A DNA stretch of 64,000 nt from Sphingobium sp. TKS (GCF_001563265.1 NZ_CP005083.1:1305001-1369000), one strand, 5' to 3'. Positions 51,774 to 61,999 are shown, counted from the stretch's first letter. Numbers and translations: made by a program. The notes: a model not told the origin generated them from the letters alone.

Positions 51774-52541
51774 ATGAATGGTCGGCGCAAGCAACGAATA
51801 AGCGACGCTTTCGGCGCGGCGGCGGGGCGTTATGACGATCATGCCGGGCCGCAGCGGTTGGCCGCCGCGCTGGTGGCTGATCTCGCGCAGCGGCAAAGGC
51901 CCGATGGCGTCGGGCGGATATTGGAGATCGGCTGCGGCACCGGTTTCCTGACGCGCGACATCCAGGCGCGCTGGCCGGGCGCGGAACTGGTGGTGACGGA
52001 CCTGTCGCCTGACATGCTGGCGCGAGCGGCGACGGGAGGGCTGGTCGCGGGCACATTCCTGACGATGGACGGAGAAGCGCCGATTTTCGAAGGGGAATGG
52101 TTCGACCTGATTCTTTCCAGCCTGGCCTTTCAATGGTTCGATGATCTGGAGGGCGCCATTGCCCGGCTGGCAGGATTGTTACGGCCGGGTGGCAGCCTCA
52201 TCTTTTCGACCATGGGGCAGGGCAGCTTCGCCCGCTGGCGCATGGCGCATCAGGCCAGCGCGGTGAGTGCCGGCATCCCTGATTATCCTTCGCTCGAAAC
52301 CCTGCGGTCGATGCTGGCGCGTTTTGAGGACGCCTTTGCTTTTGACGAGGATTATGCCCTGGCCTGTGGCGGGGCGAAGGGGCTGATCGCCCATCTCAAG
52401 GGCATCGGGGCGGTGGTGCCGAGCGAAGGGCGCAAGCCGTTGGCACCCAGGGATTTGCGTCGGGTGATGGCGGCCTTTGATGAGGGCGGTGGCGATGATG
52501 TCTATCAGGTGCTGTTCGGTCGCGTAACGCGGGCTTGTTAG
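51774..52541 (+). CDS. BioC-like SAM-dependent methyltransferase
   Basis: A 255-residue class I methyltransferase. The N-terminal RISDAFGAAAGRYDDHAGPQRLAA matches BioC, which starts pimeloyl synthesis for biotin by methylating malonyl-ACP. Motif I is ILEIGCGTGFLTRDI, and ILSSLAFQWFDDLEGAIARLAGLLRPGG continues the BioC pattern (as landmarks). ATG 51774 is chosen because the conserved start follows it at once. No other bio genes are nearby, so the specific role is likely but not certain. Confidence 0.82.
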   Translation: MNGRRKQRISDAFGAAAGRYDDHAGPQRLAAALVADLAQRQRPDGVGRILEIGCGTGFLTRDIQARWPGAELVVTDLSPDMLARAATGGLVAGTFLTMDGEAPIFEGEWFDLILSSLAFQWFDDLEGAIARLAGLLRPGGSLIFSTMGQGSFARWRMAHQASAVSAGIPDYPSLETLRSMLARFEDAFAFDEDYALACGGAKGLIAHLKGIGAVVPSEGRKPLAPRDLRRVMAAFDEGGGDDVYQVLFGRVTRAC

Positions 52542-52592
52542 ATGCGTGGGTTTTAATGGCTGCAAATGGTCAATTGTGGACGTTGAAAATAT

Positions 52593-52673
52593 CGTCATCC
52601 CAGCGAAAGCTGGGATCTCAGGCGAGAGCGCACGGCCTAGCCTCACGAGATCCCAGCTTTCGCTGGGATGACG
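52593..52673. repeat. Perfect 27-bp inverted repeat (REP-like)
   Basis: CGTCATCCCAGCGAAAGCTG (52593 onward, arm to 52619) pairs perfectly with its complement (52647-52673), and inner AGGC/GCCT bases extend the stem. It lies between two convergent genes, so it may end both transcripts. The core matches the decayed copy at 606-685. Confidence 0.8.
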
Positions 52674-52698
52674 GAAAATGAAGGTCCGCCTTCCACCC

Positions 52699-53871
52699 TT
52701 ATTCGCTGTAAACGATCCGAACCTTGTCCGCCGCTTCCGCTGCAATGGCCCGCGCCTTGCCAGCATCCTCGGCCCGGGCCAAAGCCACGCCCATGCGGCG
52801 ATAGGGACGCGTCGTCGGCTTGCCGAAGATGCGCAGATCGATTTCCCCGCCGGGCGTGGAGAGCGCTTCAGCCAGTCCTTCGAACCGGAAGTCGCCCGAC
52901 TCCCGGTCCGCCAATATGACCGCCGAAGCAGCGGCCCCAAGCAGCGTCACTTCCGGCACCGGCAGGCCCAGGATCGCGCGGGCGTGCAGGTCGAATTCAC
53001 TCATATTCTGCGAGATCAGCGTCACCATGCCGGTATCATGTGGACGCGGCGACAGTTCGGAGAAGATGACGTCCTCTCCCTTCACGAAGAATTCCACGCC
53101 GAAAATGCCATAGCCGCCCAGATTGTCGACGACCTTGCGCGCCATATCCTGCGCGGCGGCAAGCGCGGCGTTCGACATGGGCGTGGGCTGCCAGCTTTCC
53201 TGATAGTCGCCGCGTTCCTGCCGGTGGCCGATGGGCGGGCAGAAGCTGACGCCTTCCCGGCTGCGCACGGTCAGCAGAGTGATCTCATAGTCGAAGGCGA
53301 TGAACTCCTCGACGATCACCCGGCTGCGGTCGCCGCGCATATTGGCGACGGCGTAATTCCATGCCGCTTCCAACTCGTCGGCGGTGCGGACAGTGCTCTG
53401 CCCCTTGCCGGAGGAGGACATGACCGGCTTGATGACGCAGGGCAGGCCGGTATGTTCGGCGCCTGCCAGCACTTCCTCCAGCGTTTCGGCATAGCGATAG
53501 CGAGAGGTGCGCAGGCCGAGTTCCACCGCCGCGACTTCGCGGATGCGGTCGCGGTTCATCGTCATGATGGTGGCGCGGGCGGAGGGGACGATGGTGGTGA
53601 CGCCGCGCGCCTCGAATTCGGCCAGCACCTCGGTACGGATCGCCTCGATTTCCGGGACGACGAAGTCGGGCTGATGCTTTTCGATCGCCTTTGCCAGCAG
53701 ATCGGCGTCGAGCATCGAGAAAACCTCGAACCCGTCTGCCACCTGCATGGCGGGCGCGCCTGCATAGCTGTCGCAGGCGATGACCTGCGCGCCGAGCCTT
53801 TTGGCGGAGATCACGAACTCGCGGCCCAGTTCGCCTGAGCCGAGGAGGAGAATCTTCGCGGTAAAGGCCAT
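52699..53871 (-). CDS. purT: Formate-dependent phosphoribosylglycinamide formyltransferase
   Basis: PurT makes formyl-GAR from GAR, formate and ATP, bypassing the folate-dependent enzyme in purine synthesis. The 390-residue ATP-grasp enzyme shows LLLGSGELGREFVI at the start, CVIKPVMSSSGKGQS (ATP-grasp loop), VVEEFIAFDYEITLLTVR, and SELSPRPHDTGMVTLISQ as landmarks. ATG 53871 gives the usual length; upstream codons run into the palindrome. It is followed on the same strand by nothing; purL lies upstream after the repeat. Confidence 0.95.
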   Translation of the reverse strand: MAFTAKILLLGSGELGREFVISAKRLGAQVIACDSYAGAPAMQVADGFEVFSMLDADLLAKAIEKHQPDFVVPEIEAIRTEVLAEFEARGVTTIVPSARATIMTMNRDRIREVAAVELGLRTSRYRYAETLEEVLAGAEHTGLPCVIKPVMSSSGKGQSTVRTADELEAAWNYAVANMRGDRSRVIVEEFIAFDYEITLLTVRSREGVSFCPPIGHRQERGDYQESWQPTPMSNAALAAAQDMARKVVDNLGGYGIFGVEFFVKGEDVIFSELSPRPHDTGMVTLISQNMSEFDLHARAILGLPVPEVTLLGAAASAVILADRESGDFRFEGLAEALSTPGGEIDLRIFGKPTTRPYRRMGVALARAEDAGKARAIAAEAADKVRIVYSE

Positions 53872-53910
53872 CGGGACATTCCTCACAAAAAGACGGGCGA
53901 CAAAATAACC

Positions 53911-53980
53911 ACGTGCTCCTGCGCAGGCAGGAGCCCAGCTCAAACCTCTCAACTGGGCTCCTGCCTGCGCAGGAGCACGT
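53911..53980. repeat. Perfect 28-bp inverted repeat between purL and purT
   Basis: Arms 53911-53938 and 53953-53980 are exact complements around a 14-nt loop. On the minus strand it lies between the end of purL and the start of purT, so it can act as a terminator or mRNA processing site. It ends about 10 nt before the purL stop. Confidence 0.85.
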
Positions 53981-53990
53981 CGCGCTTCGT

Positions 53991-56168
53991 TTAAAGCTCC
54001 GCGTCCATCAGCGCCGGGAAGAAACCTTCATGTGCGCCGCGCAGGTCGGTCAGTGCCACGCCCGCGACCTTGTCGCCGCCGGTGGTGCCGATCTTCACGG
54101 CGCCAGGAATCCCGACACCCTGTGGCGCGGCGACGATGTAGCGGCCCTGATCCTCGCCAAAGGCGCTCGCAGTGGTCAGCGCCATGCTGAGGTCCGCGCC
54201 GATGCCGCCAGCCAATGCCATTTCGGTCACGGCCACCAGCAGGCCGCCATCGGAAATGTCATGCACCGCATTGACCTTGCCTTCCGCGACCAGCGCACGA
54301 GTGGTTTCGGCGTTAGCGCGCTCGGCGGCCAGATCGACCTTGGGCGCGTCCCCCGCTTCCCGGCCCGCAATCTCGCGCAGCCAGATCGTCTGGCCCAGAT
54401 GCGTGCCTTCGCCACCGATCAGCCAGATCGCGTCGCCTTCATTCTTGAAGGCCACGGTCGCCATCACGTCGACATTCTGGAGCAGGCCGATGCCGCCGAT
54501 CGCTGGGGTCGGCAGGATAGCCGAACCGCCGCCGGTCGCCTTGGACTCGTTGTAAAGCGACACGTTGCCCGACACGATCGGGAAGTCGAGCGCGCGGCAG
54601 GCGTCGCCCATGCCTTCGAGGCAGCCGGTCAACTGCGCCATGATCTCCGGCCGCTGCGGATTGGCGAAGTTCAAACAGTTGGTGACGGCAAGCGGCGTCG
54701 CGCCGACCGCGCTGATGTTGCGATAGCATTCCGCGATCGCCTGCTTGCCGCCCTCATAGGGGTCGGCATAGCAATAGCGCGGGGTGCAGTCGGTGCTGAT
54801 CGCAATGCCCTTTTGCGAGCCATGGACGCGGACCACCGCCGCGTCGCCGCCGGGACGTTGCACTGTGTCGGCGCCGACCATATGGTCATATTGCTCCCAG
54901 ATCCAGCGACGCGACGCGATGTCGGGCGAACCCATCAGCTTGACGAGGTCCGCGCCAATATCCCCGCTTTCCGCGATCTCGCCCAAGGGCTTGACGCCCG
55001 ACCAGAGCTTATATTCGTCCTTCGGCATCGCCGGACGGTCATAGAGCGGCGCATCGTCGGCCAGCGGCGCGAGCGGAATGTCGCAGACCGTCTCGCCCTT
55101 GTGGACCAGCACCATGCGGCCGGTGTCGGTCACATGGCCGATCACCGCGAAATCCAACTCCCACTTGCGGAAGATCGCTTCGGCAAAAGCTTCCTTGCCC
55201 GGCTGGAGCACCATGAGCATGCGCTCCTGGCTTTCCGACAGCATCATTTCATAGGCCGTCATGCCGGTTTCGCGCTGCGGCACCATGTCCATGTCGAGCT
55301 GGATGCCGACGCCGCCCTTGGACGCCATTTCCACCGAGGAGGAGGTGAGGCCAGCCGCGCCCATATCCTGGATCGCGACGATCGCGTCCGATGCCATCAA
55401 CTCGAGGCAGGCTTCGATCAGCAGCTTTTCGGTGAAGGGGTCGCCCACCTGCACGGTCGGGCGCTTCTCTTCCGAATCCTCGCCAAAGTCCGCCGACGCC
55501 ATGGTCGCGCCATGAATGCCGTCGCGGCCGGTCTTGGAGCCGACATAGACGATCGGATTGCCGACGCCCGAGGCCGCGCTGTAGAAAATCTTGTCCGTAT
55601 CCGCGACGCCCACGGTCATCGCGTTGACCAGGATATTGCCGTCATAGGCGGGGTGGAAATTCACCTCGCCGCCCACGGTCGGGACGCCCACGCAATTGCC
55701 GTAGCCGCCAATGCCGTGCACCACGCCGCTGATGAGATGCTTCATCTTCGGATGATCGGGGCGGCCGAAGCGCAGCGCGTTCATGTTCGCCACCGGCCGC
55801 GCGCCCATGGTGAACACGTCGCGCAATATGCCGCCCACGCCCGTCGCCGCGCCCTGATAGGGTTCGATGTAAGACGGGTGGTTGTGGCTCTCCATCTTGA
55901 AGATCGCGGCCTGCCCGTCACCGATGTCGACGACGCCCGCATTTTCGCCCGGACCGCAAATGACCTGCGGCCCTTCGGTCGGCAGCTTCTTCAGATGGAT
56001 GCGCGAGGATTTGTAGGAGCAATGCTCCGACCACATCACCGAGAAGATGCCGAGTTCGGTGAGATTCGGCTCCCGGCCGAGCGCGTGCAGGACGCGATCA
56101 TATTCTTCGGGAGAAAGCCCATGTTCGGCGACGACCTGGGGCGTGATCTGGGGTGCGGTGCTGGACAT
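53991..56168 (-). CDS. purL: Phosphoribosylformylglycinamidine synthase subunit PurL
   Basis: PurL converts FGAR to FGAM, with PurQ and PurS in this small-type system. The 725-residue protein has [14 protein letters not shown] (the ATP/phosphate site His), [36 protein letters not shown] phosphate loop as [10 protein letters not shown], and the C-terminal half with [21 protein letters not shown] 56168 begins the family-like sequence; the upstream open frame is not conserved. purQ and purS are not in the window. Confidence 0.97.
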   Translation of the reverse strand: MSSTAPQITPQVVAEHGLSPEEYDRVLHALGREPNLTELGIFSVMWSEHCSYKSSRIHLKKLPTEGPQVICGPGENAGVVDIGDGQAAIFKMESHNHPSYIEPYQGAATGVGGILRDVFTMGARPVANMNALRFGRPDHPKMKHLISGVVHGIGGYGNCVGVPTVGGEVNFHPAYDGNILVNAMTVGVADTDKIFYSAASGVGNPIVYVGSKTGRDGIHGATMASADFGEDSEEKRPTVQVGDPFTEKLLIEACLELMASDAIVAIQDMGAAGLTSSSVEMASKGGVGIQLDMDMVPQRETGMTAYEMMLSESQERMLMVLQPGKEAFAEAIFRKWELDFAVIGHVTDTGRMVLVHKGETVCDIPLAPLADDAPLYDRPAMPKDEYKLWSGVKPLGEIAESGDIGADLVKLMGSPDIASRRWIWEQYDHMVGADTVQRPGGDAAVVRVHGSQKGIAISTDCTPRYCYADPYEGGKQAIAECYRNISAVGATPLAVTNCLNFANPQRPEIMAQLTGCLEGMGDACRALDFPIVSGNVSLYNESKATGGGSAILPTPAIGGIGLLQNVDVMATVAFKNEGDAIWLIGGEGTHLGQTIWLREIAGREAGDAPKVDLAAERANAETTRALVAEGKVNAVHDISDGGLLVAVTEMALAGGIGADLSMALTTASAFGEDQGRYIVAAPQGVGIPGAVKIGTTGGDKVAGVALTDLRGAHEGFFPALMDAEL

Positions 56169-56273
56169 GTGCGCGCCTTTAGCGGGGGAGCGCCCGATAG
56201 ACAATGCTGACGCTCGCGCACGGGCGAAAACATGATAGCTTTCGCAGGTCGGACGACAAAAGGGGAGTTGCCC

Positions 56274-56702
56274 ATGGAATGGATGCTGTTGCCGCTGCGC
56301 CGCTACGCCAAATTCTCCGGCCGTGCGCGGCCCAAGGAATATTGGATGTTCGTCCTGTTCCTGCTGCTCTGCTATGTCGGGGTCGCGATCGTCGAGGGGC
56401 TTCTTGGCCTGAGGACGACCGATCATTGGTTCCAGCGCGGTCCCTGGTGGGCCAGTGCAGGCTACAGCACGCGGGGCGGGCCGCTCACCGGCCTGTTCAC
56501 GCTGGTGATGCTGATTCCCAATATCGCCGTGTCCGTCCGCCGGTTGCACGATACGGATCGCAGCGGCTGGTGGCTGCTGATCGTCTTTTTCCCGATCATC
56601 GGCAGCATCGTCCTGCTCATCTTCTTCATCATGAGCGGCACGCGTGGGACCAATCGTTTCGGCCCCGATCCGGTCGAGGTGGGGGAGCCGGAATTGCGTT
56701 GA
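56274..56702 (+). CDS. DUF805 membrane protein
   Basis: A 142-residue inner-membrane protein of the DUF805 family: a N-terminal amphipathic start [18 protein letters not shown], about four transmembrane helices, and the family signature [16 protein letters not shown] in the middle. The C-terminal [14 protein letters not shown] is also typical. Its function is unknown. AGGGGAG precedes the ATG. It is divergent from purL. Confidence 0.9.
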   Translation: MEWMLLPLRRYAKFSGRARPKEYWMFVLFLLLCYVGVAIVEGLLGLRTTDHWFQRGPWWASAGYSTRGGPLTGLFTLVMLIPNIAVSVRRLHDTDRSGWWLLIVFFPIIGSIVLLIFFIMSGTRGTNRFGPDPVEVGEPELR

Positions 56703-56735
56703 GGCTCGATGCACGTCGTTCAAGAAACAAGGGAT

Positions 56736-56772
56736 AAGAAAAAGGCCGGCCTCCACGGGGGAGGGCCGGCCC
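56736..56772 (-). terminator. Terminator of the MliC-like lipoprotein gene
   Basis: A GC-rich stem (GGCCGGCC with GGCCGGCC, arms interrupted by a small bulge) around a short loop, followed on the minus strand by TTTTTCTTATC. Confidence 0.75.
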
Positions 56773-56794
56773 GGATGTGCAGGATAGTAAGAAA

Positions 56795-57175
56795 TCAGGC
56801 CTTGCAGCTAACCGCGCTCTTGCCCGGCAGGGTGGCGGTGATCTGCTTGCCCGAACCCTCGACCTTGTAGCCCGCGCCTTCGAAGGGCTTGCCGGCTTCG
56901 GCGGCGGTCAGCTTGGTCGGCGCGCCGTCCTTTTCGGTGCGCAGATTGGCCGTCTTGTCGTCGCTCATGAAGTCGACGAAGATCAGGCTGTTGTCCTTAC
57001 ACCGATACTGGCGGCTTTCCTTCACCATCGGCGGCAGCTCGACGGGAGCGGCATTGGCGAGCTTTTCGGCCATGGGGTCGGCGGGGCCGCCCACGACTTC
57101 GGGTTCGTCATTCTTGTTGCAGGCCGACAGCAGCGCCAGCGCCGCCACGGAGATCAGGGGGAGATAATATTTCAT
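56795..57175 (-). CDS. Lipoprotein with MliC-like lysozyme-inhibitor domain
   Basis: A 126-residue precursor with the lipobox LLSAC (lipidated Cys at about residue 19). The C-terminal part (about 55-126) reads [19 protein letters not shown], then [22 protein letters not shown], similar to the MliC beta-barrel that inhibits C-type lysozymes, with two cysteines placed as the family disulfide. The fold assignment is moderate. Start ATG 57175 gives a proper signal peptide. It is divergent from xseB and convergent with the DUF805 gene. Confidence 0.7.
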   Translation of the reverse strand: MKYYLPLISVAALALLSACNKNDEPEVVGGPADPMAEKLANAAPVELPPMVKESRQYRCKDNSLIFVDFMSDDKTANLRTEKDGAPTKLTAAEAGKPFEGAGYKVEGSGKQITATLPGKSAVSCKA

Positions 57176-57343
57176 AGCGGTCCTTCTATGTGCATTAGCT
57201 ACGCCAAGCGTCAACGCAAAACTGCCATAAGTCCGCCAGCCACTGGCGTGACGTCATGACGTTTTCATGACGGGAAGACCGGAATCGGCGGCGATGGCCC
57301 ATGTGGGCTTGACCGGGCGGGCGGGGGCCGCCAATGCAGGGAA

Positions 57344-57604
57344 ATGGCGCAAGACAGCAATATACAGCAGGGCGATCCATCGCAAATGTCGTTCGAGGAT
57401 GCGTTGCGCGCACTCGAATCGATCGTCCGGCGGCTGGAGAGCGGGGACGTGCCGCTCGACGAATCGATTTCGCTTTATTCGCAGGGCGAGTTATTGCGGA
57501 AGCGCTGCATGGAACGGCTCCAGGCGGCCGAGGCGCGCATCGCCAAGCTGACTCTCGACGCCGACGGCGCCGTGACGGGCGCGCAGCCCTTCGGCACGGA
57601 CTGA
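57344..57604 (+). CDS. xseB: Exodeoxyribonuclease VII small subunit
   Basis: XseB is the small subunit of exonuclease VII, which degrades single-stranded DNA. The 86-residue helical protein has SFEDALRALESIVRRLESGDVPLDESISLY (family core, as anchors SFEDALRALE and LESGDVPLDES) and LQAAEARIAKL. It lies upstream of ispA, as in many proteobacteria; the large subunit xseA is not in the window. Confidence 0.93.
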   Translation: MAQDSNIQQGDPSQMSFEDALRALESIVRRLESGDVPLDESISLYSQGELLRKRCMERLQAAEARIAKLTLDADGAVTGAQPFGTD

Positions 57605-57630
57605 GCGTGCAGAATGCGGGAGAGGCGGCC

Positions 57631-58539
57631 ATGAGCGGAGCCGGCGCCGCCCCATCCCTGGTAGCCAGCCGCGCGGCCGCCATTGCGGTGGAAGTCGACC
57701 GTCTGTTCGATGTGTTGCTGACGGTCCCCGACGATCCGCGCCGCCGCCTCTATGAAGCGATGCGCCATGCCGCCATGGGCGGTGGCAAGCGGCTGCGCCC
57801 GCTGCTGGTGCAGGCGGCCAGCGACCTGTTCAACATCTCACGCGATTCGGCCCTGAGGGTCGGCGTCGCGGTCGAATGCATCCATGTCTATTCGCTGGTG
57901 CATGACGATCTGCCCGCGATGGACGATGATGACATGCGCCGGGGCAAGCCGACCGTCCACAAGGCGTTTGACGAGGCGACGGCGATCCTGGCGGGCGACT
58001 GCCTGCATGACCTGGCCTTCGAAGTGCTGGCGGATGAGGAAACCCATCCCGACCCCTTCGTCCGGGTCGAGCTGGTGAGGGCGCTGGCCATTGCGAGCGG
58101 CACCAGCGGCATGGCAGGCGGGCAGATGATGGACCTGGAGGCGGAGAAGGCGAGCTTCGACCTGCCCACCGTCAGCCGGCTCCAGCAATTGAAGACCGGC
58201 GCGCTGATCGGCTTCTGCGTGGACGCGGCGGCGATCATGGCGCGTATCCCGCCCGAGGCGCGTACGCGCCTGCACGGCTATGCGCGGGATATCGGCCTGG
58301 CCTTCCAGATTGCCGACGACCTGCTCGATGTGGAGGGCGACGCCGATCTCGCCGGCAAGGCGCTGGGCAAGGATGCGGCGGCGGGCAAGGAAACCTTCGT
58401 CTCGCTGCTGGGCGTGGACCGGGCGCGGGAGCAGGCCCGCCTGCTCGTGGAACAGGCCAAGGCGCATCTGCATGGGCACGGCCCGGAGGCCGACCTGCTG
58501 CGCGCCATTGCGGATTATATCGTGGAAAGGGATCGCTAG
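57631..58539 (+). CDS. ispA: Farnesyl/geranyl diphosphate synthase
   Basis: IspA makes farnesyl diphosphate from IPP and DMAPP for quinones and carotenoids. The 302-residue all-alpha protein has GGGKRLRPLL, the first Asp-rich motif VHDDLPAMDDDDMRRGKPT, GMAGGQMMDLEAE, and the second Asp-rich motif FQIADDLLDVEGD. ATG 57631 has GGAGAGG upstream. It sits between xseB and coaD. Confidence 0.95.
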   Translation: MSGAGAAPSLVASRAAAIAVEVDRLFDVLLTVPDDPRRRLYEAMRHAAMGGGKRLRPLLVQAASDLFNISRDSALRVGVAVECIHVYSLVHDDLPAMDDDDMRRGKPTVHKAFDEATAILAGDCLHDLAFEVLADEETHPDPFVRVELVRALAIASGTSGMAGGQMMDLEAEKASFDLPTVSRLQQLKTGALIGFCVDAAAIMARIPPEARTRLHGYARDIGLAFQIADDLLDVEGDADLAGKALGKDAAAGKETFVSLLGVDRAREQARLLVEQAKAHLHGHGPEADLLRAIADYIVERDR

Positions 58540-58543
58540 GGGC

Positions 58544-59053
58544 ATGAGCAAGCAGAGGGTGGGGGTCTATCCCGGCACATTCGATCCGATCACTCTGGGT
58601 CATATGGACATCATCCGGCGCGGCGCGAAGCTGGTCGACAAGCTGGTGATCGGCGTCACGACCAACATCTCCAAATCGCCCATGTTCTCCGACGAGGAGC
58701 GGCTGGACATGGTCCGCCGCGAATGCGCCGGGATCGACACGGAAATCGTCGTCACCGGCTTCAACTCGTTGTTGATGGACTTTGCCGAATCGCAGGGGGC
58801 CAGCGTCATCATCAGGGGTCTGCGCGCCGTCGCGGACTTCGAATATGAATATCAGATGGCGGGGATGAACCAGCAGATCAACGGCCGGGTCGAGACGGTT
58901 TTCCTGATGGCGGACGTTTCGCTCCAGCCGATCGCCTCGCGTCTGGTCAAGGAAATCGCGCTTTACGGCGGGCCGATCCACAAATTCGTCAGCCCCGCCG
59001 TGCGCGATGATGTGGTCGAGCGGGTGGCGGCTTTGGGCCTCAAGGGGCAGTAA
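58544..59053 (+). CDS. coaD: Phosphopantetheine adenylyltransferase
   Basis: CoaD makes dephospho-CoA from phosphopantetheine and ATP. The 169-residue protein has the nucleotidyltransferase motif GTFDPITLGHMDII (with the T/HxGH signature), IIRGLRAVADFEYEYQMAGMN, and the LQPIASRLVKEIALYGG segment binding ATP; all are standard. The ATG follows the ispA stop by 4 nt, so they are co-transcribed. Confidence 0.96.
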   Translation: MSKQRVGVYPGTFDPITLGHMDIIRRGAKLVDKLVIGVTTNISKSPMFSDEERLDMVRRECAGIDTEIVVTGFNSLLMDFAESQGASVIIRGLRAVADFEYEYQMAGMNQQINGRVETVFLMADVSLQPIASRLVKEIALYGGPIHKFVSPAVRDDVVERVAALGLKGQ

Positions 59054-59161
59054 CGGCTTCGATAAAGGCTCCACTCAGCCTTCGTTCAGTTGCCAATCGC
59101 CAAGAGGACGCTATCAGAGGCAGCTTGGCATCTGGCTAGAAATATGAGGAAAGCTTCATTC

Positions 59162-59929
59162 ATGCGGTTCACGTCGGCGCTCAAGACCGTGGCGATCGGT
59201 TTCGCTCTCTATGCATCGAGCGGCGCGGCCCTGGCCCAGGGTGGCGGCGGACGCAATGCCGAGGAAGTGAAGAAGGAAGAGGCCGCCGTCCGTGCGGAGC
59301 AGGCCGCCAAGCGGCTTGGCCTCGATCCGGCCTCCAAGCTGCCGCCCGCGACGGTGCCGGTGGACCCGCAGAATGTCTGGGATCTCGATCTGTCGAGCGG
59401 CGGCCGCGTACGCATCCAGCTCCGCCCCGACATCGCGCCCACTCATGTCGAGCGGATCAAGGAACTGACGCGTCAGGGCTTCTACAACGGCCTCAAATTC
59501 CATCGCGTCATCCCCGGCTTCATGGCGCAGGGCGGCGATCCCAAGGGTGACGGCACGGGCGGTTCGACGCTTCCCGACCTGAAGGCGGAATTCAACCCGA
59601 TGCCGCACCTGCGCGGCACTGTCTCCATGGCCCGTGCCCAGAGCGATGACAGCGCGAACAGCCAGTTTTTCATCGTTTCCCTGCCGCGCATGCAGCTCGA
59701 CAAGAAATATACGGTCTTCGGCCGCGTGATCGAGGGCATGCAATATGTCGACGCGATCCATCAGGGCGAGCCGCCCGCCGATCCGACCCTCATCCTCCAG
59801 GCGTCGATCGAAAGCGACGGCAAGCCGCCGGTGACCGCGCTGCCGACGCCGCCCGCGCCGGCGCCCTCGATCATCGCGCCGCCTGCGAAGGCGCCCGCGA
59901 AGAAGCCGGTTGCGTCGAAGAAGAAGTAA
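59162..59929 (+). CDS. Periplasmic cyclophilin-type peptidyl-prolyl isomerase
   Basis: A 255-residue exported cyclophilin: signal peptide ending at about AALA-Q (residue 26), a short charged helix (EEVKKEEAAVRAEQAAKRLG), then the cyclophilin domain (about 70-205) with FYNGLKFHRVIPGFMAQGGDPKGDGTGG and SMARAQSDDSANSQFFI (anchors FHRVIPGFMAQGG and NSQFFI), and a Lys/Pro/Ala-rich tail. It helps fold outer-membrane or secreted proteins. ATG 59162 has GAGGAAA upstream. queA follows after 27 nt. Confidence 0.92.
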   Translation: MRFTSALKTVAIGFALYASSGAALAQGGGGRNAEEVKKEEAAVRAEQAAKRLGLDPASKLPPATVPVDPQNVWDLDLSSGGRVRIQLRPDIAPTHVERIKELTRQGFYNGLKFHRVIPGFMAQGGDPKGDGTGGSTLPDLKAEFNPMPHLRGTVSMARAQSDDSANSQFFIVSLPRMQLDKKYTVFGRVIEGMQYVDAIHQGEPPADPTLILQASIESDGKPPVTALPTPPAPAPSIIAPPAKAPAKKPVASKKK

Positions 59930-59956
59930 GGCGCCCCGTTTGCGGGGGCAAAAGCC

Positions 59957-60985
59957 ATGCGCGTAGACCTGTTCGATTTCGACCTGCCGCCCGAAAGCAT
60001 CGCGCTCCGGCCCGCTTCTCCTCGCGATTCGGCGCGGCTGTTGCTGGTGTCCGGCGATGCGCCTTTCGAGGACCGGATCGTGCGCGACCTGCCGGGTCTG
60101 CTGCGCGCGGGCGATGTGCTGGTGTTCAACGATACCAAGGTCATCCCGGCCCAATTGGAGGGTGTGCGGGGCGAGGCGAGGATTGGCGCGACGCTTCACA
60201 AGCGCCTTGGCCTGCGCCAATGGCAGGCCTTTCTGCGCAATGCCAAGCGGGTGCGCGACGGCGACCGGATCGATTTCGGCGCGGGCGTCACGGCCATATC
60301 CGGACCGCGTGACGAGGATGGCGGCGTCATGCTGAGCTTCGAGGGCGAGGAGCCGGTGGAAGTGCTGCTGGAACGGGCGGGGCGGATGCCTCTGCCGCCC
60401 TATATCGCCAGCAAGCGCCCGACCGACGAACGGGACCGCAGCGACTATCAGACCATGTTCGCGCGGGAAGACGGTGCGGTGGCCGCGCCCACGGCGGCGC
60501 TGCATTTCACGCCGGAGCTGATGGCGGCGCTGGAAGCGGCGGGCGTGGGGACGGAAACGCTGACACTGCATGTCGGTGCGGGAACCTTCCTGCCGGTCAA
60601 GGCGGACGACACTGACGACCACCGCATGCATGCCGAATGGGGGCGGATCGACCAGGCGACGGCGGATCGGTTGAATGCGGTGCGGCGGGCGGGTGGACGA
60701 CTGATCGCGGTCGGCACCACCAGCCTGCGCCTGCTGGAAAGTGCGGCGGGAGCGGATGGCATCATCCGTCCCTTTGCCGACGAGACGCGGATTTTTATCA
60801 CGCCGGGCTATCGCTTCCGGGCGGTCGATGGGCTGATGACCAATTTCCATCTGCCCAAATCGACGCTGTTCATGCTGGTCAGCGCGCTGATGGGGCGGGA
60901 GCGGATGCGGGCGGCCTATGACCACGCGATTGCGCGGGGGTATCGCTTCTACAGCTACGGGGATTCCTCGCTCCTACTACCTTGA
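59957..60985 (+). CDS. queA: tRNA preQ1(34) S-adenosylmethionine ribosyltransferase-isomerase
   Basis: QueA adds the ribosyl moiety of SAM to preQ1 in tRNA to form epoxyqueuosine. The 342-residue protein has [27 protein letters not shown] at the start, [14 protein letters not shown], and the [28 protein letters not shown] and [18 protein letters not shown] segments, all family landmarks. It follows the cyclophilin gene; the downstream gene is convergent. Confidence 0.96.
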   Translation: MRVDLFDFDLPPESIALRPASPRDSARLLLVSGDAPFEDRIVRDLPGLLRAGDVLVFNDTKVIPAQLEGVRGEARIGATLHKRLGLRQWQAFLRNAKRVRDGDRIDFGAGVTAISGPRDEDGGVMLSFEGEEPVEVLLERAGRMPLPPYIASKRPTDERDRSDYQTMFAREDGAVAAPTAALHFTPELMAALEAAGVGTETLTLHVGAGTFLPVKADDTDDHRMHAEWGRIDQATADRLNAVRRAGGRLIAVGTTSLRLLESAAGADGIIRPFADETRIFITPGYRFRAVDGLMTNFHLPKSTLFMLVSALMGRERMRAAYDHAIARGYRFYSYGDSSLLLP

Positions 60986-61052
60986 GGGGCTATATTGGGG
61001 GAGAGCGGATCTCACGTTATTATCAACGTCTGCTTCGGGCCATTTTCCCGTC

Positions 61053-61913
61053 TTACGCCTTTAACGCTGTCTCCAACGCCTTCAGCACCGGCGTTCCCTG
61101 AAGCGCCGCCGCCCGCGGGCCATAGAGAAACCCCACCCGCCGCCGCTCGCTGAAATCCTTGAGAGCCACCCGCGCCATTCCCGGCCAGCGATAGCTGTCG
61201 GGCATGACCGTGATGCCCAGTCCCGAGGCGACCATCTGCATCACCCGCTCGTCATTGGTCGAGCGGAAGGCGAAATGGGGGCGGACGCCGCGATCGACGA
61301 AATAGCGGCTGGTGGCCGAAAGCGCTTCGCAATGGCGGCGGACGATCATGGTTTCCGCCGCCAGTTCCTCTGCCGCAACCATCTCTCGCCCCGCCAGCCG
61401 GTGGTTGTCGGACATGGCGATGCCATAGCCTTCCTCTATGATCGCCTGCGGGACGAAGCGGTCCACGCCCGGCCGGATCAGAGTGAGTGCCACGTCGATC
61501 CGCTCCGCATCCAATCGCCCCAGCAATTCGCGCTCACTGCCTGGGATGAACTCGATCCGGCCCCGTTCGGCGGGCGCGCAGCTTGCGATCGCGCGGGCCA
61601 CCGCATCTCCCGATATGCTCAGCAGCACGCCGATGCGCAGCACGGGCGCCTGCTCCGCTTGCTCTCCTGTCAGTTCGGCCAGGTTGAACTCACGCTCGAT
61701 CCGCCGGGCATGGGTCAGCAACCGCGCCCCGGCCTCGGTCAGTTCGACCCGCTGGTTGCTGCGCAGGAAAAGCGGCGCGCCCACGGCCTGTTCCAGCTTG
61801 GCGATGCCGACCGACAGCGTGGGTTGCGATACCAGGCAATGCGCGGCGGCGCGGGAGAAATTGCCTTGGTCGACCACAGCCAGGAAATAGCGCAGCAAAT
61901 AACGTTCTATCAT
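61053..61913 (-). CDS. LysR family transcriptional regulator
   Basis: A 286-residue LysR-type protein with an N-terminal winged helix (about 1-60: RYLLRYFLAVVDQGNFSRAAAHCLVSQPTLSVGIAKLE, of which FSRAAAHCLVSQPTLSVGI is the recognition region) and a C-terminal effector-binding domain (about 90-286). It faces the isovaleryl-CoA dehydrogenase gene with an 86-bp intergenic gap and probably regulates that catabolic operon. The effector cannot be told from the sequence. Confidence 0.92.
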   Translation of the reverse strand: MIERYLLRYFLAVVDQGNFSRAAAHCLVSQPTLSVGIAKLEQAVGAPLFLRSNQRVELTEAGARLLTHARRIEREFNLAELTGEQAEQAPVLRIGVLLSISGDAVARAIASCAPAERGRIEFIPGSERELLGRLDAERIDVALTLIRPGVDRFVPQAIIEEGYGIAMSDNHRLAGREMVAAEELAAETMIVRRHCEALSATSRYFVDRGVRPHFAFRSTNDERVMQMVASGLGITVMPDSYRWPGMARVALKDFSERRRVGFLYGPRAAALQGTPVLKALETALKA

Positions 61914-61999
61914 AGATATAAACTATACACTCTGCCGCGCCGTTTCAATTTTTCTTGAAGCTCGTTGAACGATAGGATGCGCGCCAAGGAGAGCCTGCC

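Noticed and set aside
53913..56210. A plus-strand open frame opposite purL
   Set aside because: Antisense shadow of a strongly biased gene; no start signal and no recognisable domains.
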